A DNA stretch of 64,000 bases, from NCBI GenBank assembly GCA_037013495.1, contig CM072810.1:107732398-107796397 (forward strand). Direction: 5' to 3'. This DNA is from Hippophae tibetana. Taxonomy: Eukaryota > Streptophyta > Magnoliopsida > Rosales > Elaeagnaceae. The position numbers were made by a program, and so were the translations under genes. The notes under the pieces are model-generated. The model worked only from the letters and a program-made list of their open reading frames with translations, was not told the origin of the DNA and ran no database searches. Positions 11,103 through 23,460 of the stretch are shown here, in pieces (the stretch's first letter is position 1; every line of letters starts with the position of its first letter).

Positions 11103-13083
11103 TGATAACTGTATTTTATATAGTTATTTTCACCTATTTTATTAATTATAATTGCTATGTTTTCAATGTTTTTAGTTCATTTTAGTTTAATAAATTAATA
11201 TTTACTGTTTTTTATATATTTTAATAAAATTAAATAATTTGTATCGAAAAACTTAATTAATTGCAAGTTTGGGTCTAAAAATATAATTTCAAATAAAATA
11301 GTATTTAATTGCAATTTATAAAAGTCAAAAATATAATTTAAATTAAATTCGGGCTTGATTTTAATTATTAAAAGTTTAAAAATTTAATTTAAATTAAAAA
11401 AGGGCTAAACTGTAATTAAAGAAAGTTGAAAATGTAATTTGAAATAAATTTGTGGTCCAAAATCCAATTAATTAAAGTTTAATTTTCTGCGCAGGTGAGA
11501 AGACCACGCGCCAACACGCACGCGCGAAACGTGGACCGTCCGATCAAAGAAGAAACGGCTGAGATCCGCGCGTGCCATTCACGCCCGACCAGATCGCGTG
11601 GGTGCAGGTTCTTTTTACGCGGCTCGGCGTCCGAGTGGGGCCCACCTGCCGCACAGGCCGGCATGCACATGGGACCCACTTCTCTGACGCGTCAGCCACT
11701 GTCCCCCACGTACGCGCGCCTCTGATCCCGTACGCTAATCTCAGCGTGCAACCGGATTTTCCTCTAGTCAGAATCGGCCACGTGTTCACTCTGAATCCTT
11801 TCCTCAAATCAGAAACTGCCACGTGCCCCACTCTATTTTTCAGCCAATCATGCAATGACACGTGGCATGTTACGATGAGCACGAAAGCGCAGGATCGCGC
11901 CCGTATGTGGCCGTTTTCTCCGTGCTTTGTTGTCTCCGACACCGTTTCCCGCATCCAATCAGAAGCTGCCACGTGTCCGCGTTAATTTCTTTAAGCGAAT
12001 CAGACGCTGACACGTGGCACGCATAATGAATTAAAAAAATGCAGAATCGGCGCCCCTGTCTCACGCGTGAATTTATTTAATATTTTCGATTCGATTTTCG
12101 ATACGCGTTATTTAATTTTTCGATAAAATATTATTACACGTTTTATAAAAAATAAAATAAAAAATGTAATATTTTAGATGTATTATTTTTGGGTATAAAT
12201 AGGAGATAAGATGATAGTGTTAAGAAGTTTTTTTTGAGTTTGTAATTTTTGGGGTGTTTGTGTGTTGGCTGTGGAACACGCAGAAGCCATTTTTGGCTTT
12301 TGTTGTGTTCTGCGTGTGCCAAATATTTCTTCTAAGTGATGTTTTAATTTTCCTTCTTCTTCATCTTAATTTTCTGTATGTGTTGTAATTTTTATTTTAA
12401 TTTTATGAAGTAATTTAATTTTTCTAGGGTTGCATTTGATCTAAATTTATGATGCTTTTATTTTAATTATTTTTGATAGATTTATAAGACGTTCGATTTG
12501 TTCGTTCTATTTTGTGCTTAATGCTTTTTGATTATTTACGAATCTTATCGAAACGATCCGTGGCACATGAATAAACTTGGAAGATGCATTCGTGTGTATA
12601 TTGCTCGTAAATAGAATGACATGTATGATGAAGGATAGGAATATACCCTAATTGTATGTGTGGCCATCTGAAAACTTAAAACGTAATGAATTTCGGTGAA
12701 TTTAATTCTCATAGAGATATAGTGAATTAATTTAACGAGGTGTGTTTGTACGGAGCTCGGAAGAGATGTATGAATAAAAATAGAAGTTTTCGGTTGACAA
12801 ATTAAATATACTAAAAAAATATAAATCAAAAGAAAATAAAATGATTTGAGTTGATGAATTTGGTGAAAAATTGCAATCCTAGATTTCTTTTATTTTTTGT
12901 TTAAACTATTTTCTTACATTTGCTACAATCAACTTACGTTTTGAATAAAATCAGATTAAGACAATTTTAGTAATTAACAAACTATAGTAACAAATCTCTG
13001 TGGGAACGATACTTTACTTACAAATTTTATTACTTGTGACCGTATATACTTGCACGTTTTTGTGTGTTGAAAAACACGCAACA
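11103..13083. mobile_element. LTR-like insertion (probable solo LTR of a large Ty3/Gypsy element) inside Copia C
   Basis: It starts TGATAACTG and ends CGCAACA, flanked by perfect GTACT repeats (11098-11102 and 13084-13088), so it is a whole insertion of 1,981 bp. It has no gag or pol. The 3' part (CTCTGTGGGAACGATACTTT followed by a cytosine-poor tail and a terminal hairpin GTGTTGAAAAACAC) resembles ends of long LTRs of Tat/Ogre- or Athila-like Gypsy elements. That family call is inference. An unusually GC-rich centre (about 11495-12060) holds a CACGTG array. It must be younger than the host Copia element. Confidence 0.72.
11779..12016. promoter_or_regulatory. array of five G-box/ABRE-like CACGTG sites
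   Basis: CACGTG occurs at 11779-11784, 11820-11825, 11859-11864, 11970-11975 and 12011-12016, always extended as CCACGTG or CACGTGG. Each follows an AATCA-containing block (AATCAGA, CCAATCA), giving a repeated module of roughly AATCAGA-n-CTG-CCACGTG. CACGTG with GC flanks is the known core bound by plant bZIP (ABF/GBF) and bHLH factors. Its place inside an LTR suggests an enhancer of the element. Binding itself is not shown. Confidence 0.6.
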
Positions 13084-16000
13084 GTACTATCCAAATTAAG
13101 ATGTATGATGGTATTGGTAGGACTTTGAAAGATGTTCGTCATGTTCCAGATTTGAAAAAGAATTTGATATCTTTGGGTACTCTTGATTCACAAGGCTACA
13201 AGTATGTAGCTTAAGGTGGAGTTTTAAAAGTTAGTAAGGGTGCTCTCGTTGTTATTAAAGGGCAATTGTCGTGTGGTCTCTATATGCTTCAGGGTAGTAC
13301 TGTTGTTGGTAGTGTATCAGTTTTATCCTCGTCAGATCAAGATTCAGACACTACTCGATTATGGCATATACGACTTGGGCATATGAGTGAGGCAGGGATG
13401 TCTATTTTGAGCAAACGGGATTTGCTTTGTGATCAGAAAACTGGAAAGCTTGATTTCTGTGAGCATTGTGTCTATGGAAAGCATCGCAAGGTCAAGTTCA
13501 ATACATCCATCCATAAAACGAAAGGAACTATTGATTATATTCATTCAAATCTTTGGGGTTCTTCTCGTGTTGTGTCTAAAGGTGGTGCCCGGTATATGTT
13601 GACTTTTATTGATGAATTCTCTCATCATGTTTGGGTGTATTTTCTGAAGAATAAGAATGATGTGTTCTCAAAATTTATGAAATTCAAGGATTGTATAGAA
13701 AATCAAAAAGCAAGACAATCAAGCATTTGAGGACTGATAATGGTTTGGAATTTTGTGACAGTCAGTTTAATGACTTCTGTGAAAGGAATGACATAGTGAG
13801 ACACTGCACTGTACGTCATACACCACAGCAAAATAGAGTAGCAGAACGTATGAATATGACTCTCTTAGAAAGAGCTCGTTGTATGCTCTTTCAAGCTGAC
13901 TTGGATTAATCCTTTTGGGCTGAAGCTTGTAACCACGCTTGCTATTTGGTGAATTGGTCTCCATCAATTGTAATTGAGTTAAAGACTCTGTTTGAGGTAT
14001 TCTTTGGTACTTCTGCTAATTATTTTGATTTAAAAGGTTTGGTTATCCTGCTTATGCTCATGTTAATGATGGTAAACTTGAGCCCAGGGCATTGAAATGT
14101 ATATTTTTGGGGTATCATTTTGGGGTGAAGGGTTATAGATTATGGTGTGTTGAACACAAGTCACCTAAATTTGTGATTAGTAGAGATTTTAAGTTTGATG
14201 AGTTTTCCATGTTGGAAAAGAAAAAAAGAGTCTATTGTTGCAGATAAAGACCACGGTGTTAGTGATCAGGTAGAGCTTGAGAGTGGAACTCCTAGTCAAG
14301 TGCAAGAGGGCACTTCAGATCAGCCATCTATGGATGAGATAAATGATTCTAATCATGATATAGCAGAAGAGTAACATGAGCAACCATATAGTATTGCTAA
14401 GGGTAAAGGAATAAGAGAGATTTGACGCCCTCAGAGGTACGCAGATGCAGACTTAGTTTCTTTTGCATTATCTGTGACAGAGTCTATTGAGGTGTATAAA
14501 CCTTCTAGTTATCATGAAACTGTCACTTGTGATGAGTCTGTTTAGTGGCTGGTTGCTATGAATGAAAACATTGAATCACTTCATAAGAATCATACTTAGG
14601 AATTGGTGAAACCGCATAAGGGCTAGAAGATTGTTGGAAAAAATAGGTCTTCAAGAAAAAGGAAGGTATACCTGAGGTTGAAGTAGCTAGGTTCAAGGCA
14701 CGTGTTGTTGCAAAGGGAAATTGTCAGAAGAAAGGTATTGACTTCAATGAAGTATTTTCACCTGTTGTGAAACATAGCTCTATTCGTGTGTTGCTTGCTA
14801 TGGTTGCATTGTTTGACATGGAATTAGGATAACTTGATGTCAAGACAACATTCTTACATGGTGAGCTTGAGGAACAAATATATATGCATCAACCAGAGGG
14901 ATTTGTTGTTCCAGGTAAGAAAGATCATGTTTGTTTATTGAAAAAGTCTTTGTATGGGATGAAGCAATCTCCTAGGCAGTGGTATAAGCAGTTTGATTCT
15001 TTTATGATTGATCATGGTTACTATGGGAGTGATTATGATAGTTGTGTTTATCATAAAATATTTCATGATGGTTCATCCATTTATTTTTTTGCTTTATGTT
15101 GATGACATGCTTATTACTTCTAAGAATAAGTCTGAGATTCAGAAATTAAAGTCTTAACTTAATGGTGAGTTTGAAATGAAATATTTGGGTGCAGCGAAGA
15201 AAATTTTGGGCATGGAAATTTACAGGGATAGAAAAGCGGGCAAACTTTATTTGACTTAGAAAAGTTATATTGAAAAAGTTCTTGAACGCTTTGGTATGAA
15301 AGATTCTAAACCGATGGGTACACCGTTAGCTACACATTTCAAGATTTCTTTGAATTTGTCACCACAGTCAGAAGAATAAGTGCGGTACATGTCTCAGATT
15401 CCATATGCTAGTGTCGTTGGCAGTTTGATGTATGCTATGGTTTGTACTCGTCCAGATATTTCACATGCAGTTAGTGTTGTCAATAGATATATGAGTAATC
15501 CTTGTAAGGGTCATTGGTAATTAGTGAAATGGATACTTCGGTATTTGAAAGGTACATCTAATTTTGGTTTGGTATATGATGGGAGTTCTAATACTAGTTG
15601 CAATGTTATTGGTTATGTGGACTCTAATTATGCTGGTGATTTGGATAGAAGAAGATCTCTGACAGGTTATGTCTTCACTCTTTCTCATTGTGCCATTAGT
15701 TGGAAGGCTACTTTACAGTCTACAGTTGCTTTGTCTACGAGAGAGGCAGAATATATGACAGTAGCAGAAGCAGCGAAAGAAGCCATTTGGCTTAGAGGTT
15801 TGGTTTATGATTTGGGTTTAGAGTAGGATACTTCTGTTATATTTTGTGATAGTTAGAGTGCATGTGAAAGAACCAAACACATTGATGTTAGATATCACTT
15901 CGTTCGTGACATTGTCTCTCAGGGTGCTATTGTTGTCAATAAGATAGTCACTATAGAGAATCTAACTGATATGTTAACCAAACTAGTTCCATTTAACAAA

Positions 16001-16134
16001 TTTAAGCATTGTTTGGACTTGATTAGTGTTTGTAGAAGATAATCATCCTTCGGGGCTTTGGACGACATTTATTTGGTAATCCGAGGAATTTTATTTGAAG
16101 AATTTGTTTTCTATTTTAAGCCAAGGTGGAGATT

Positions 16135-16746
16135 TATTAATAGTGGCCCAAAACAATATTAAGCCCAAAACTCATTTGTTGTTAAACCCTAAGCTCTTAT
16201 ATATATATATATATATTATATTAACTAAGTTTCCTTTGAAATATGTGTAAGAAGTGTTACAGCTACTAGAGGAAAAATAAATAGAAAGAAGCTGTGTTCC
16301 AAGAAAAAGAGAAGATTTTCAAAGCTGAGTAGCTACAGTAAGGGAAATCAACCCCTAAAAGACAAGTTGTCCATTATTGTTTCATTGGTGGAGTTTCTCT
16401 TATTTGTACGGTAATATTTGATTTAATAACAAGTTTGTTAATTTATTTTGCTATATATTACCAGTAAATTAGAGGAGATATTTTGTGGATATATTTTTGG
16501 ATTTTGGTATAATTTTATGAAGCTCTCAAAATTGATGTTTGTATCTCCTTTTGGTTATTAGTGGATTTTCCTCGGTATACCGTCGTCAGTGGAGTAGACT
16601 TTTCACATTGAAAAGTTGAACCACTTAAATTATTGTGTTTTATTTATTTTCTTACTGCTGATTATTTTGCTATTATCAATTATTATTAATTTGTACAACC
16701 AAAATTGAACTCGATTTTCGCTTCCGCAATTACCTAATTTATAACA
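16135..16746 (+). repeat. 3' LTR of Copia family C (612 bp)
   Basis: Pairs with the LTR at 9372-9970 and ends TTATAACA followed by the TTGAG target duplication. It is slightly longer because of an expanded TA run near 16200-16217. Confidence 0.92.
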
Positions 16747-16843
16747 TTGAGATCCAAGCTGAAATCTAATCTGCAATTCCAATCTGAAAATCAAGCAGAA
16801 ATTCAAAGCACCCAACAAAGTCCAATCAATAGTGAAGTGCAAT

Positions 16844-16959
16844 CTGAAAATGTTCAGTTTCGAAGACATGTCAACAGAAGGGTTGGTAAAGTGGAGCATA
16901 ATGTCAAAGTTAAAACATAACCCTTCTGTTGACATGTCTTCGAAACTGAACATTTTCAG
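16844..16959. repeat. perfect 41-bp inverted repeat with 34-bp loop
   Basis: Left arm 16844-16884 and right arm 16919-16959 are exact reverse complements over 41 bp. The loop is 16885-16918. The arms contain TTCGAAGACATGTCAACAG and its complement. The structure starts about 100 bp beyond the TTGAG duplication of Copia C and is not part of it. A transcript would fold into a fully paired stem. No known element or microRNA was recognised. Confidence 0.9.
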
Positions 16960-19639
16960 TTTCGGAACTACTCAAACTGTATTTTGTTCTCTCTAAGGAA
17001 CTACATTTGATGTACTGGAACTGAAACTCTTTATTTTTTATAACTGTTTTGTAGATTTTGTTTGTATATCGTACTGGAGCTTCCTGGGATGTTGCTGTAG
17101 ATTTTATTTGCAGTTTTTCTACTCAAGACTTTTTTGTATATTGTTGCTTCTTATTGTACAATATGGATGTTATTGTAATGCTTGAATTGTGCTTAAAGTG
17201 TTACTGATTTACAATATGCTTACTTCGCAAAATTGTGCCTGAGCTGATAGGGATTAGTTGTTATTTTTGTTATTAATAACTTAGTTTAGTCAGAATTTTA
17301 CGTTTTAAAATTGTGATTGTGTCTTGCACTGGATCATTCTATCAAGGGTAAAGGACAATTTAACATATTTTCATTCCGTGATATATTTGATTACTGAGGG
17401 AATGAGGGTCTTTCGGTGAAACAAGAGTCAAATATGGTATTTTTTTCTCTCCATATATTTGAAAGTATTAATACGAACTAACCTAATAAATAAATTATTT
17501 TTAAATTTTATCAATTTATAATTAAATTATTTAAATAAAATGAACAAACATATAATCGTATGTAAATAATAAAATCCAAAAATTAAAAACAACACATGAT
17601 ATTTTTTGTGAAAATAACTTAGGTAACAACTATAATTTAAGAGAAAAACTATCGGTCTAACGGATCATTTAAATTTTTGCTATGAAAACCAAATATTTAA
17701 ATACAAACTCGATCTTATGTTACCCTTTCTAGTATATTATCACAATGTACTTAACTTACAAGTCTATGCTCTGTTTTCACAATTTTTAAGATTAACGTGA
17801 GTGGTATCCAGACCAACATTCTAATTAGCTCATTGCCAATCAGATACGTTTATAGATCAACCTGCAACCAGGGTTAACATAAAAAATATAAGTGCTCGTG
17901 TGTATTGTAGAATAGATTTAACACCGAATAATTCTAACTAAATGATTCAAAACATATAACAAATAAATCAAAACAACTAACGAATTTTAGAACTTCAATT
18001 AAATACAAGTTCAATAAATAAGCTTCGATTTATACTAACATAATCATACAAAATCAAAGATTCAAAATCAATGAACAATCTCATATCTATACTAGCATAA
18101 TCATATAAATATATAAGATGAGATGATGAAACTTAACCTAAATGAAGAAGAGCAAAAAAGAAAAGAAAATGACCGTAAAAACCTTGTGTTCCAAAAAACT
18201 GCTTTGTAGTTATGTGTGTCAATTATAAGAGACAAGTAATACATTTAAATAAAACCTAGATGAGAAAACATCACTCATATAATGTGGTAAAATATAATAG
18301 GAATTTTGGCTGCTTACTAAGATTAAAAAGGCATAAAATAAGACAAAATTGGCCAATTTTCATAAGGAGATAATCCTTCTCTTGAAAAAAATTATGCCAA
18401 CATAATAGAGAATCAATTCATCTCAGGTGGGGATTAATCCCTTTCTCCATACCTTTTTTTTAAGTTACGTAGTTTAATACAATAGATTGAGGATCATTTA
18501 GAGATTGGTCTAGAATGGAATTGATCCATCTATTAAGGGGATCAATCCTTCTATCTAAAAAGGCTCATAACTCAATCATATAAAGTCAGAATTGATTCAA
18601 CCAAAAGCTTATATTAAATACAATTAAATATGTACGTAACCATACCTGAATATAAGTCACTTGAGCAATGTGATTATGATGTAATACATGCTATCTTGAT
18701 TCATGTTATGAATATGTATTAGTGAATGAATGAGTGTAATCCTATATGTGACCAGTGATAAAAAAATATATGTGATAATTATAAAAGATATATCTGAAGT
18801 ACGATTATATAAAACTCTAACATTTTTTCGATTTTACTTGATAGACTTTATAACAATTACAAAAATAAGTTTACAAATAAATATTTTATCTACGAAAATA
18901 GACAATACTTATAATTCTTACAATATTCTGTGTTTCTAACTTTTTGGTTGAACTTTAATATTGTTGACAAATTAATTAATTGATTATAGATTTTTTCATT
19001 GGGTCCTAATACAACTCATAAAAGGATTTAATTTCCCCCCTTTTATTATGCCTTTTGGCTGCCATTTCTATTAATGCAGTGACATATACATTTATGTCTT
19101 CTATCCCATTGTTGTCATATACCAATTGAAACAAGTGTTTGAATAATTTTTTTGTATACGTACATGGTTTCTCAATATCTCCTTATCAGATCATTATTTT
19201 TTCATTGATCTCCTTCACGTAGTAATCCTATACCATTATACAATCAATATACAAAGTGTGTTTTGTTTTATTTGTACAAATGAGGAGCTCTAGTACACAT
19301 GTTGGAATTAAAGTGTATAAAGGCAATTTGAGATATCTCATTCATTAAGAAAAAAACAACAAGAACTTGAGACACCATTAGTGAAAGTCACCAACATCAG
19401 TGACACAAAAAATAGTGTTCTTCTTTGTTCTAAATGGAATCTAAAAATATCATATATACCATTAATCAACCACTTCAATAATTTTATCTAAAATACATCA
19501 AAACCCAAGTTCCAATAAAAAAGGTAACTACAATCTTCAACCACATCTTAAGTTTAATATTTTCCACTTTCCTTACCTTCAACATCATCTTCCTATTCAT
19601 TAGGTAATATATCCTCATGTTTCCTAACCTTATTCAATA
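16960..19639. other. intergenic; T-rich then AT-rich, no gene seen
   Basis: The first 300 bp after the hairpin are T-rich with scattered TGTA and TTGTA motifs, like a plant 3' UTR, but no coding exon could be tied to it. The rest is AT-rich with no recognisable coding or repeat family. Confidence 0.45.
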
Positions 19640-22600
19640 AATCATTAATCTTTCAGGAACTGTATGTTGAAAATCAACATAAACTCAACAGATAAAATGG
19701 TTGAAGAGAAAATCAACATCAACTCAATAAATGAAGTGGTTGAAAGATATAGGAAAATAAATGGAGTGGTTGAAGGATGTAGGAAAATAAATAGAGTGGT
19801 TCAAGGATGTAGGAAAATAAATAGAGTGGTTCAAGAATGTAGGAAAATAAATAGAGTGGTTCAAGGATGTTGAAAAGAGAAGTGTGTGAATATTGAGGAT
19901 TTGTTACCGCTATACAAGTATGGCCGACACAACCATCTCTTGTTGAGTTTGAGAATTTGTTAGTTGGTCAAGAAGTCATGACTAAGCAAATGGGAGGAGT
20001 CTCATTAAAGGGTGAGGAAGAAACGCTCTACACCAGCAAAAGCAGAGGCACTTTTAAAGCGGTACAATGGTAGTAGATATAAAAATGATAACGACAAAGG
20101 AAAATTCCTCAAGGAAAATGAGGCTTTCATCTAGGGGAAGCTTGGAAGAATCACAGTAACAATAGAAATTTAATGGTGAATGTTACAATTGCGAGAAGAT
20201 GAGTCACATGGCAAAAGATTGTTGGAGTAAGAAAAAGTCTGTTGAAAGTAATACAACTACTTCCAATTCTAAGGAGCATATCGAAGATGGTTGGGATGTC
20301 GAAGCATTATTCCCTATAGAGGAAGACGAATTAGCTTTTACGGTGACAACATCAAAACAGATTGACTACAAGAATAACTAGATCGTAGATTCGGGCTGCT
20401 CAAATCATATGACAGGTGATAAACAAAAGTTGGAAAGCATGTTTGAGTACAATAAAGGTCGCATAGTGGTGACAGTTGACAACTCAAGGTTACTGATAGC
20501 TCACATCGGTAAGATGATAGTTACACCTCGATATAATACTAACCAGGTACCACTTCAAGATGTTTATCATGTCCCAAAAATGAAGAAAAAATTGATATAT
20601 GTGGCTCAATTGACATCATCGAGCCACTATGTCTTGTTTGGTCCCCGAGATGTGAAGGTGTATCGTGATCTTAAAATCTCAGAAACACCACAAATGGAGG
20701 GGTAATGATTAGAATCAATCTACGTGATGTCAACAGAATCTGCATATGTAGACAAGACAAAGAAGAAATGAGACAACAGATCTCTAGCATATGCAATTAG
20801 GTCATATTAACTATTCCTAGCTAAGTGTGATGGTGAAGAAATCAATGCTTAAAGGGCTTCCTCAACTAGACGTGCGAATAGACACAGTTTATACAAGATG
20901 CCATTATGGTAAAGCTTACAAATTGGCATATGGAGAATCAAAGTTTAAAGAAAAAGAACCATTAGAATTAGTTCACTCTGATATATTCAGGCCTGTTAAG
21001 CAATCATCAATTGGCGGTATGCAATACATGGTGACATTCATTGATGACTTCTCAAAGTATGTGTAGGTTTTCTTTATGAAAGAAAAATATGACGTATTCT
21101 TAAAGTTTAGCGAGTTCAGAGAGTCAACTAAAGGAGAAGTAGGAAAGAAGATCTGTTGCTTGCACACTGAAAATGGAAAAGAATATAGCTCAAGCGAGTT
21201 CTCTTAATACCTAAGGGAATGTTGAATACGTCATTAGTACACTTGTGCTAACACACCATAACAAAATGGTGTAGTTGAGAGAAAGAATTGGCATCTTGCA
21301 GAAATTTATTGAAGTATGCTACATGAAAAGAATGTACTTGGAAGGTTTTGGGCTGAAGCAATAAGGATTGTAGCCTATGTGATGAACAGACTTCCTCAAC
21401 CAAGGTTAGGATTTTTCAGCCTTTGAAAAACTGTGGAACTTGAAACCTACAGTTAGCTACTTTTCGAGTATTTGATTGTGTATTTTATGTATTTGTTCAT
21501 GATTATTTACGGAGCAAGTTTGACAAGAAAATTGTTAGATGTATCTTTGTGGGATACGAAATCCAGAGAAAATGGTGGAAATGTTACGATCCAATGAGTG
21601 GAAGATACGACACTTCACGAGATATGGTATTTGATGAAGCATCTTCATGATAGTCCTCAGAAAAGGAGGTGTTGCCTGACTCGAGAGAATTTGGAGACAA
21701 GCTACAACAAAAGATGGAGAAGCATATTGTTCAACTCCAACCAAGTTCAGATGAATCCAAAGATCCAAATGATGATGATGTCGAATAAAGAGTAACCTAG
21801 AATCCTTAGAAAACTGGCATATATCAACAACTAAATAAATAAGGTGGGTCTAGTGAATCAGAAGAATCAATTCTACAATCTCAACTTCGAAGGTAAAAAA
21901 AACACAGATGGTAAATCCCAAATATGCCAATGCAGTCATAATTGAAGAAGAAACTATAAGAGAACGTGACGTTCGAAAAAGTGTCGTAAAGATATGAATG
22001 GATAACAACTATGAAAGAAGAGATTGTTGCACTTCAGCAAAATCAAACTTGGGATTTGGTGTGAAAACCAGGAGATGTGAAACACATATATTGTAAATAG
22101 GTTTACAATATAAAGCATCATCGAGATGGGTCAATTGAGAGATACAAGGCACGATTGGTAGCTCATGATTTCTCTTAATAGTACAGACTAGCCTATGATG
22201 AAACATTTAGTTCAATGGTGACACTTACAACTGTACGAGTTCTACTTGCCCTTGTAGCCAATAAAGACTGGAATTTATGGCAGATGGATGTGAATAATGC
22301 TTTTCTTCATGGAGAGCTGGATTGGGATATCTACATGATCCAGCCAATGGGTTTTTAGAGTCAATATCATCTTGAATACCCAGGGTATGGTATGGTAAAA
22401 TTGTTTAATTTTTAACACAAAGTGGTTATTCAGTAACACTTGCAGATTATAGATTGTTTGTCAAAGCCAATGAAGGAAAGTTAGTTATCATGCTAGTGTA
22501 CATAGATGATTTAATCATAACCGGTGATAATAAGGCATAAATTCTTCAAATAAAGAAGAATTTATTAGTTCGTTTCCAGATGAAGGAACTTGGATAGCGT

Positions 22601-23308
22601 AAGCACTTCCTTGGTCTAAAGGTTGACCGCACACAAGAAGGAATATTTATTTGTCAATAAAAATATTCCAAAGATTTGATGAAGAGGTTTGGAATGCTTG
22701 AATGCAAACCGATTTCAATGCTGGTGAAACCAAATGCCAAAATGTGTGCAAGAAAATTTTTTGGAAGATGCGACCATGTATCAAAAATTTGTAGGCAATC
22801 TAATCTATTTAACCTTAACTCGACTTGACATTTCTTATGCAGTTAGTGTAATGAATCGGTACTTGAAAAATCCAAATAAGCCTTATTTGGAAGCAATTCG
22901 AAGAATACTGAGATATGTGAAGAGTAAAATTGACTATGGTCTTTTGTACAAGAAAGGTGGAGACGGAAAGTTAGTTGGTTACTACGATACTCACTATGCA
23001 GGAGATTAACAACTGGGTATGTGTTTAAGCTTGGTTGTGGAACAATTTCTTGGTGTAGCAAGAGACAGTCTACAGTATCATTATAAACCATTGAAGTTGA
23101 GTATCGAGCAATGACAATGACAGCTCAAGAGAGTACATGATTGATATAGCTAATGAATAATCTACAATAACCAATAGATTATACAGTTTTGTTATATTGT
23201 GATAATCAATTAGTAATTCGTTTAGTAGATAATCCAGTCTTTCATGCAAGAATTAAGCATGTTGAAGTGCACTATCACTTTATCAGAGAAAAAATTTTGG
23301 AAAAAAAA
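19640..23308 (+). mobile_element. Ty1/Copia remnant, family E (no LTRs found, heavily broken)
   Basis: Order of parts: gag tail with CCHC knuckle near 20183-20225 ([14 protein letters not shown]), protease motif [12 protein letters not shown] near 20390, integrase core near 20960-21300 ([18 protein letters not shown]), reverse transcriptase with [11 protein letters not shown] near 22500-22530, and RNase H to about 23300 (IEVEYRAM). The coding region is broken many times. Neither LTR nor a target duplication could be found, so ends are approximate. The same family is seen at 39146-40680. A 30-bp tandem repeat lies near its left end. Confidence 0.82.
19737..19879 (+). repeat. 30-bp tandem repeat, about 4.7 copies
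   Basis: Units start at 19737, 19767, 19797, 19827 and 19857, each reading GTGGTTNAAGGATGTAGGAA then AATAAATAGA with few differences. The unit is 30 bp, so it stays in frame and would encode a repeated decapeptide VVQGCRKINR. It lies at the left part of Copia remnant E, in or next to its gag. Confidence 0.85.
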
Positions 23309-23460
23309 ATTATTTAAATATTTAATGTTGTTATTTTTGACAAAAATAAATATTTTTAAAAATATCAATTTTATCTCTTCAAATTTTTGACTAAAATTGT
23401 TAAATAAATTTCGATGATCTTTTTGACAAAAAGTAACAAACTTATACTATCTCACCACAA
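23309..23460. repeat. AT-rich dispersed repeat, copy 1
   Basis: This block, starting TTATTTAAATATTTAATGTT and running to ACTATCTCACCACA, recurs in the same orientation at 24403-24532. It is not coding. It may be a short unclassified repeat or an LTR remnant. Confidence 0.55.

Larger units (their letters stand above)
9372..16746 (+). mobile_element. Ty1/Copia LTR retrotransposon, family C (old, broken, with an insertion)
   Basis: A complete structural unit: 5' LTR 9372-9970, tRNA-Met primer site (TGGTATCAGAGC) at 9974-9985, gag from 10119, protease/integrase/reverse transcriptase/RNase H to about 16042, a purine tract (CCAAGGTGGAGA) just before the 3' LTR, and 3' LTR 16135-16746. TTGAG flanks both ends (9367-9371 and 16747-16751), a perfect 5-bp target duplication. 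It is Tnt1-like by its gag start and the integrase (GLEFCDSQF, TPQQNRVAERM) and RNase H motifs. The coding region is broken many times (roughly ten or more). A separate element sits inside it at 11103-13083. By eye the LTRs differ at several percent or more of sites, which implies an age in the order of millions of years. Confidence 0.93.

Noticed and set aside
11544-11985. Overlapping open frames of 137-142 codons on both strands.
   Set aside because: They lie in the GC-rich LTR centre where stop codons are rare by composition; both strands are open at once and neither translation resembles a protein.
16630-16953. 107-codon minus-strand frame across the hairpin.
   Set aside because: It crosses the LTR end, the target duplication and both hairpin arms, which are unrelated in origin.
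16844-16959. Calling the hairpin a microRNA gene.
   Set aside because: The stem is perfectly paired, unlike most mature plant microRNA precursors, and no known microRNA was recognised; left as a structural repeat.
19737-19879. CRISPR-like array.
   Set aside because: The units are contiguous with no spacers and the genome is eukaryotic; it is a tandem repeat.
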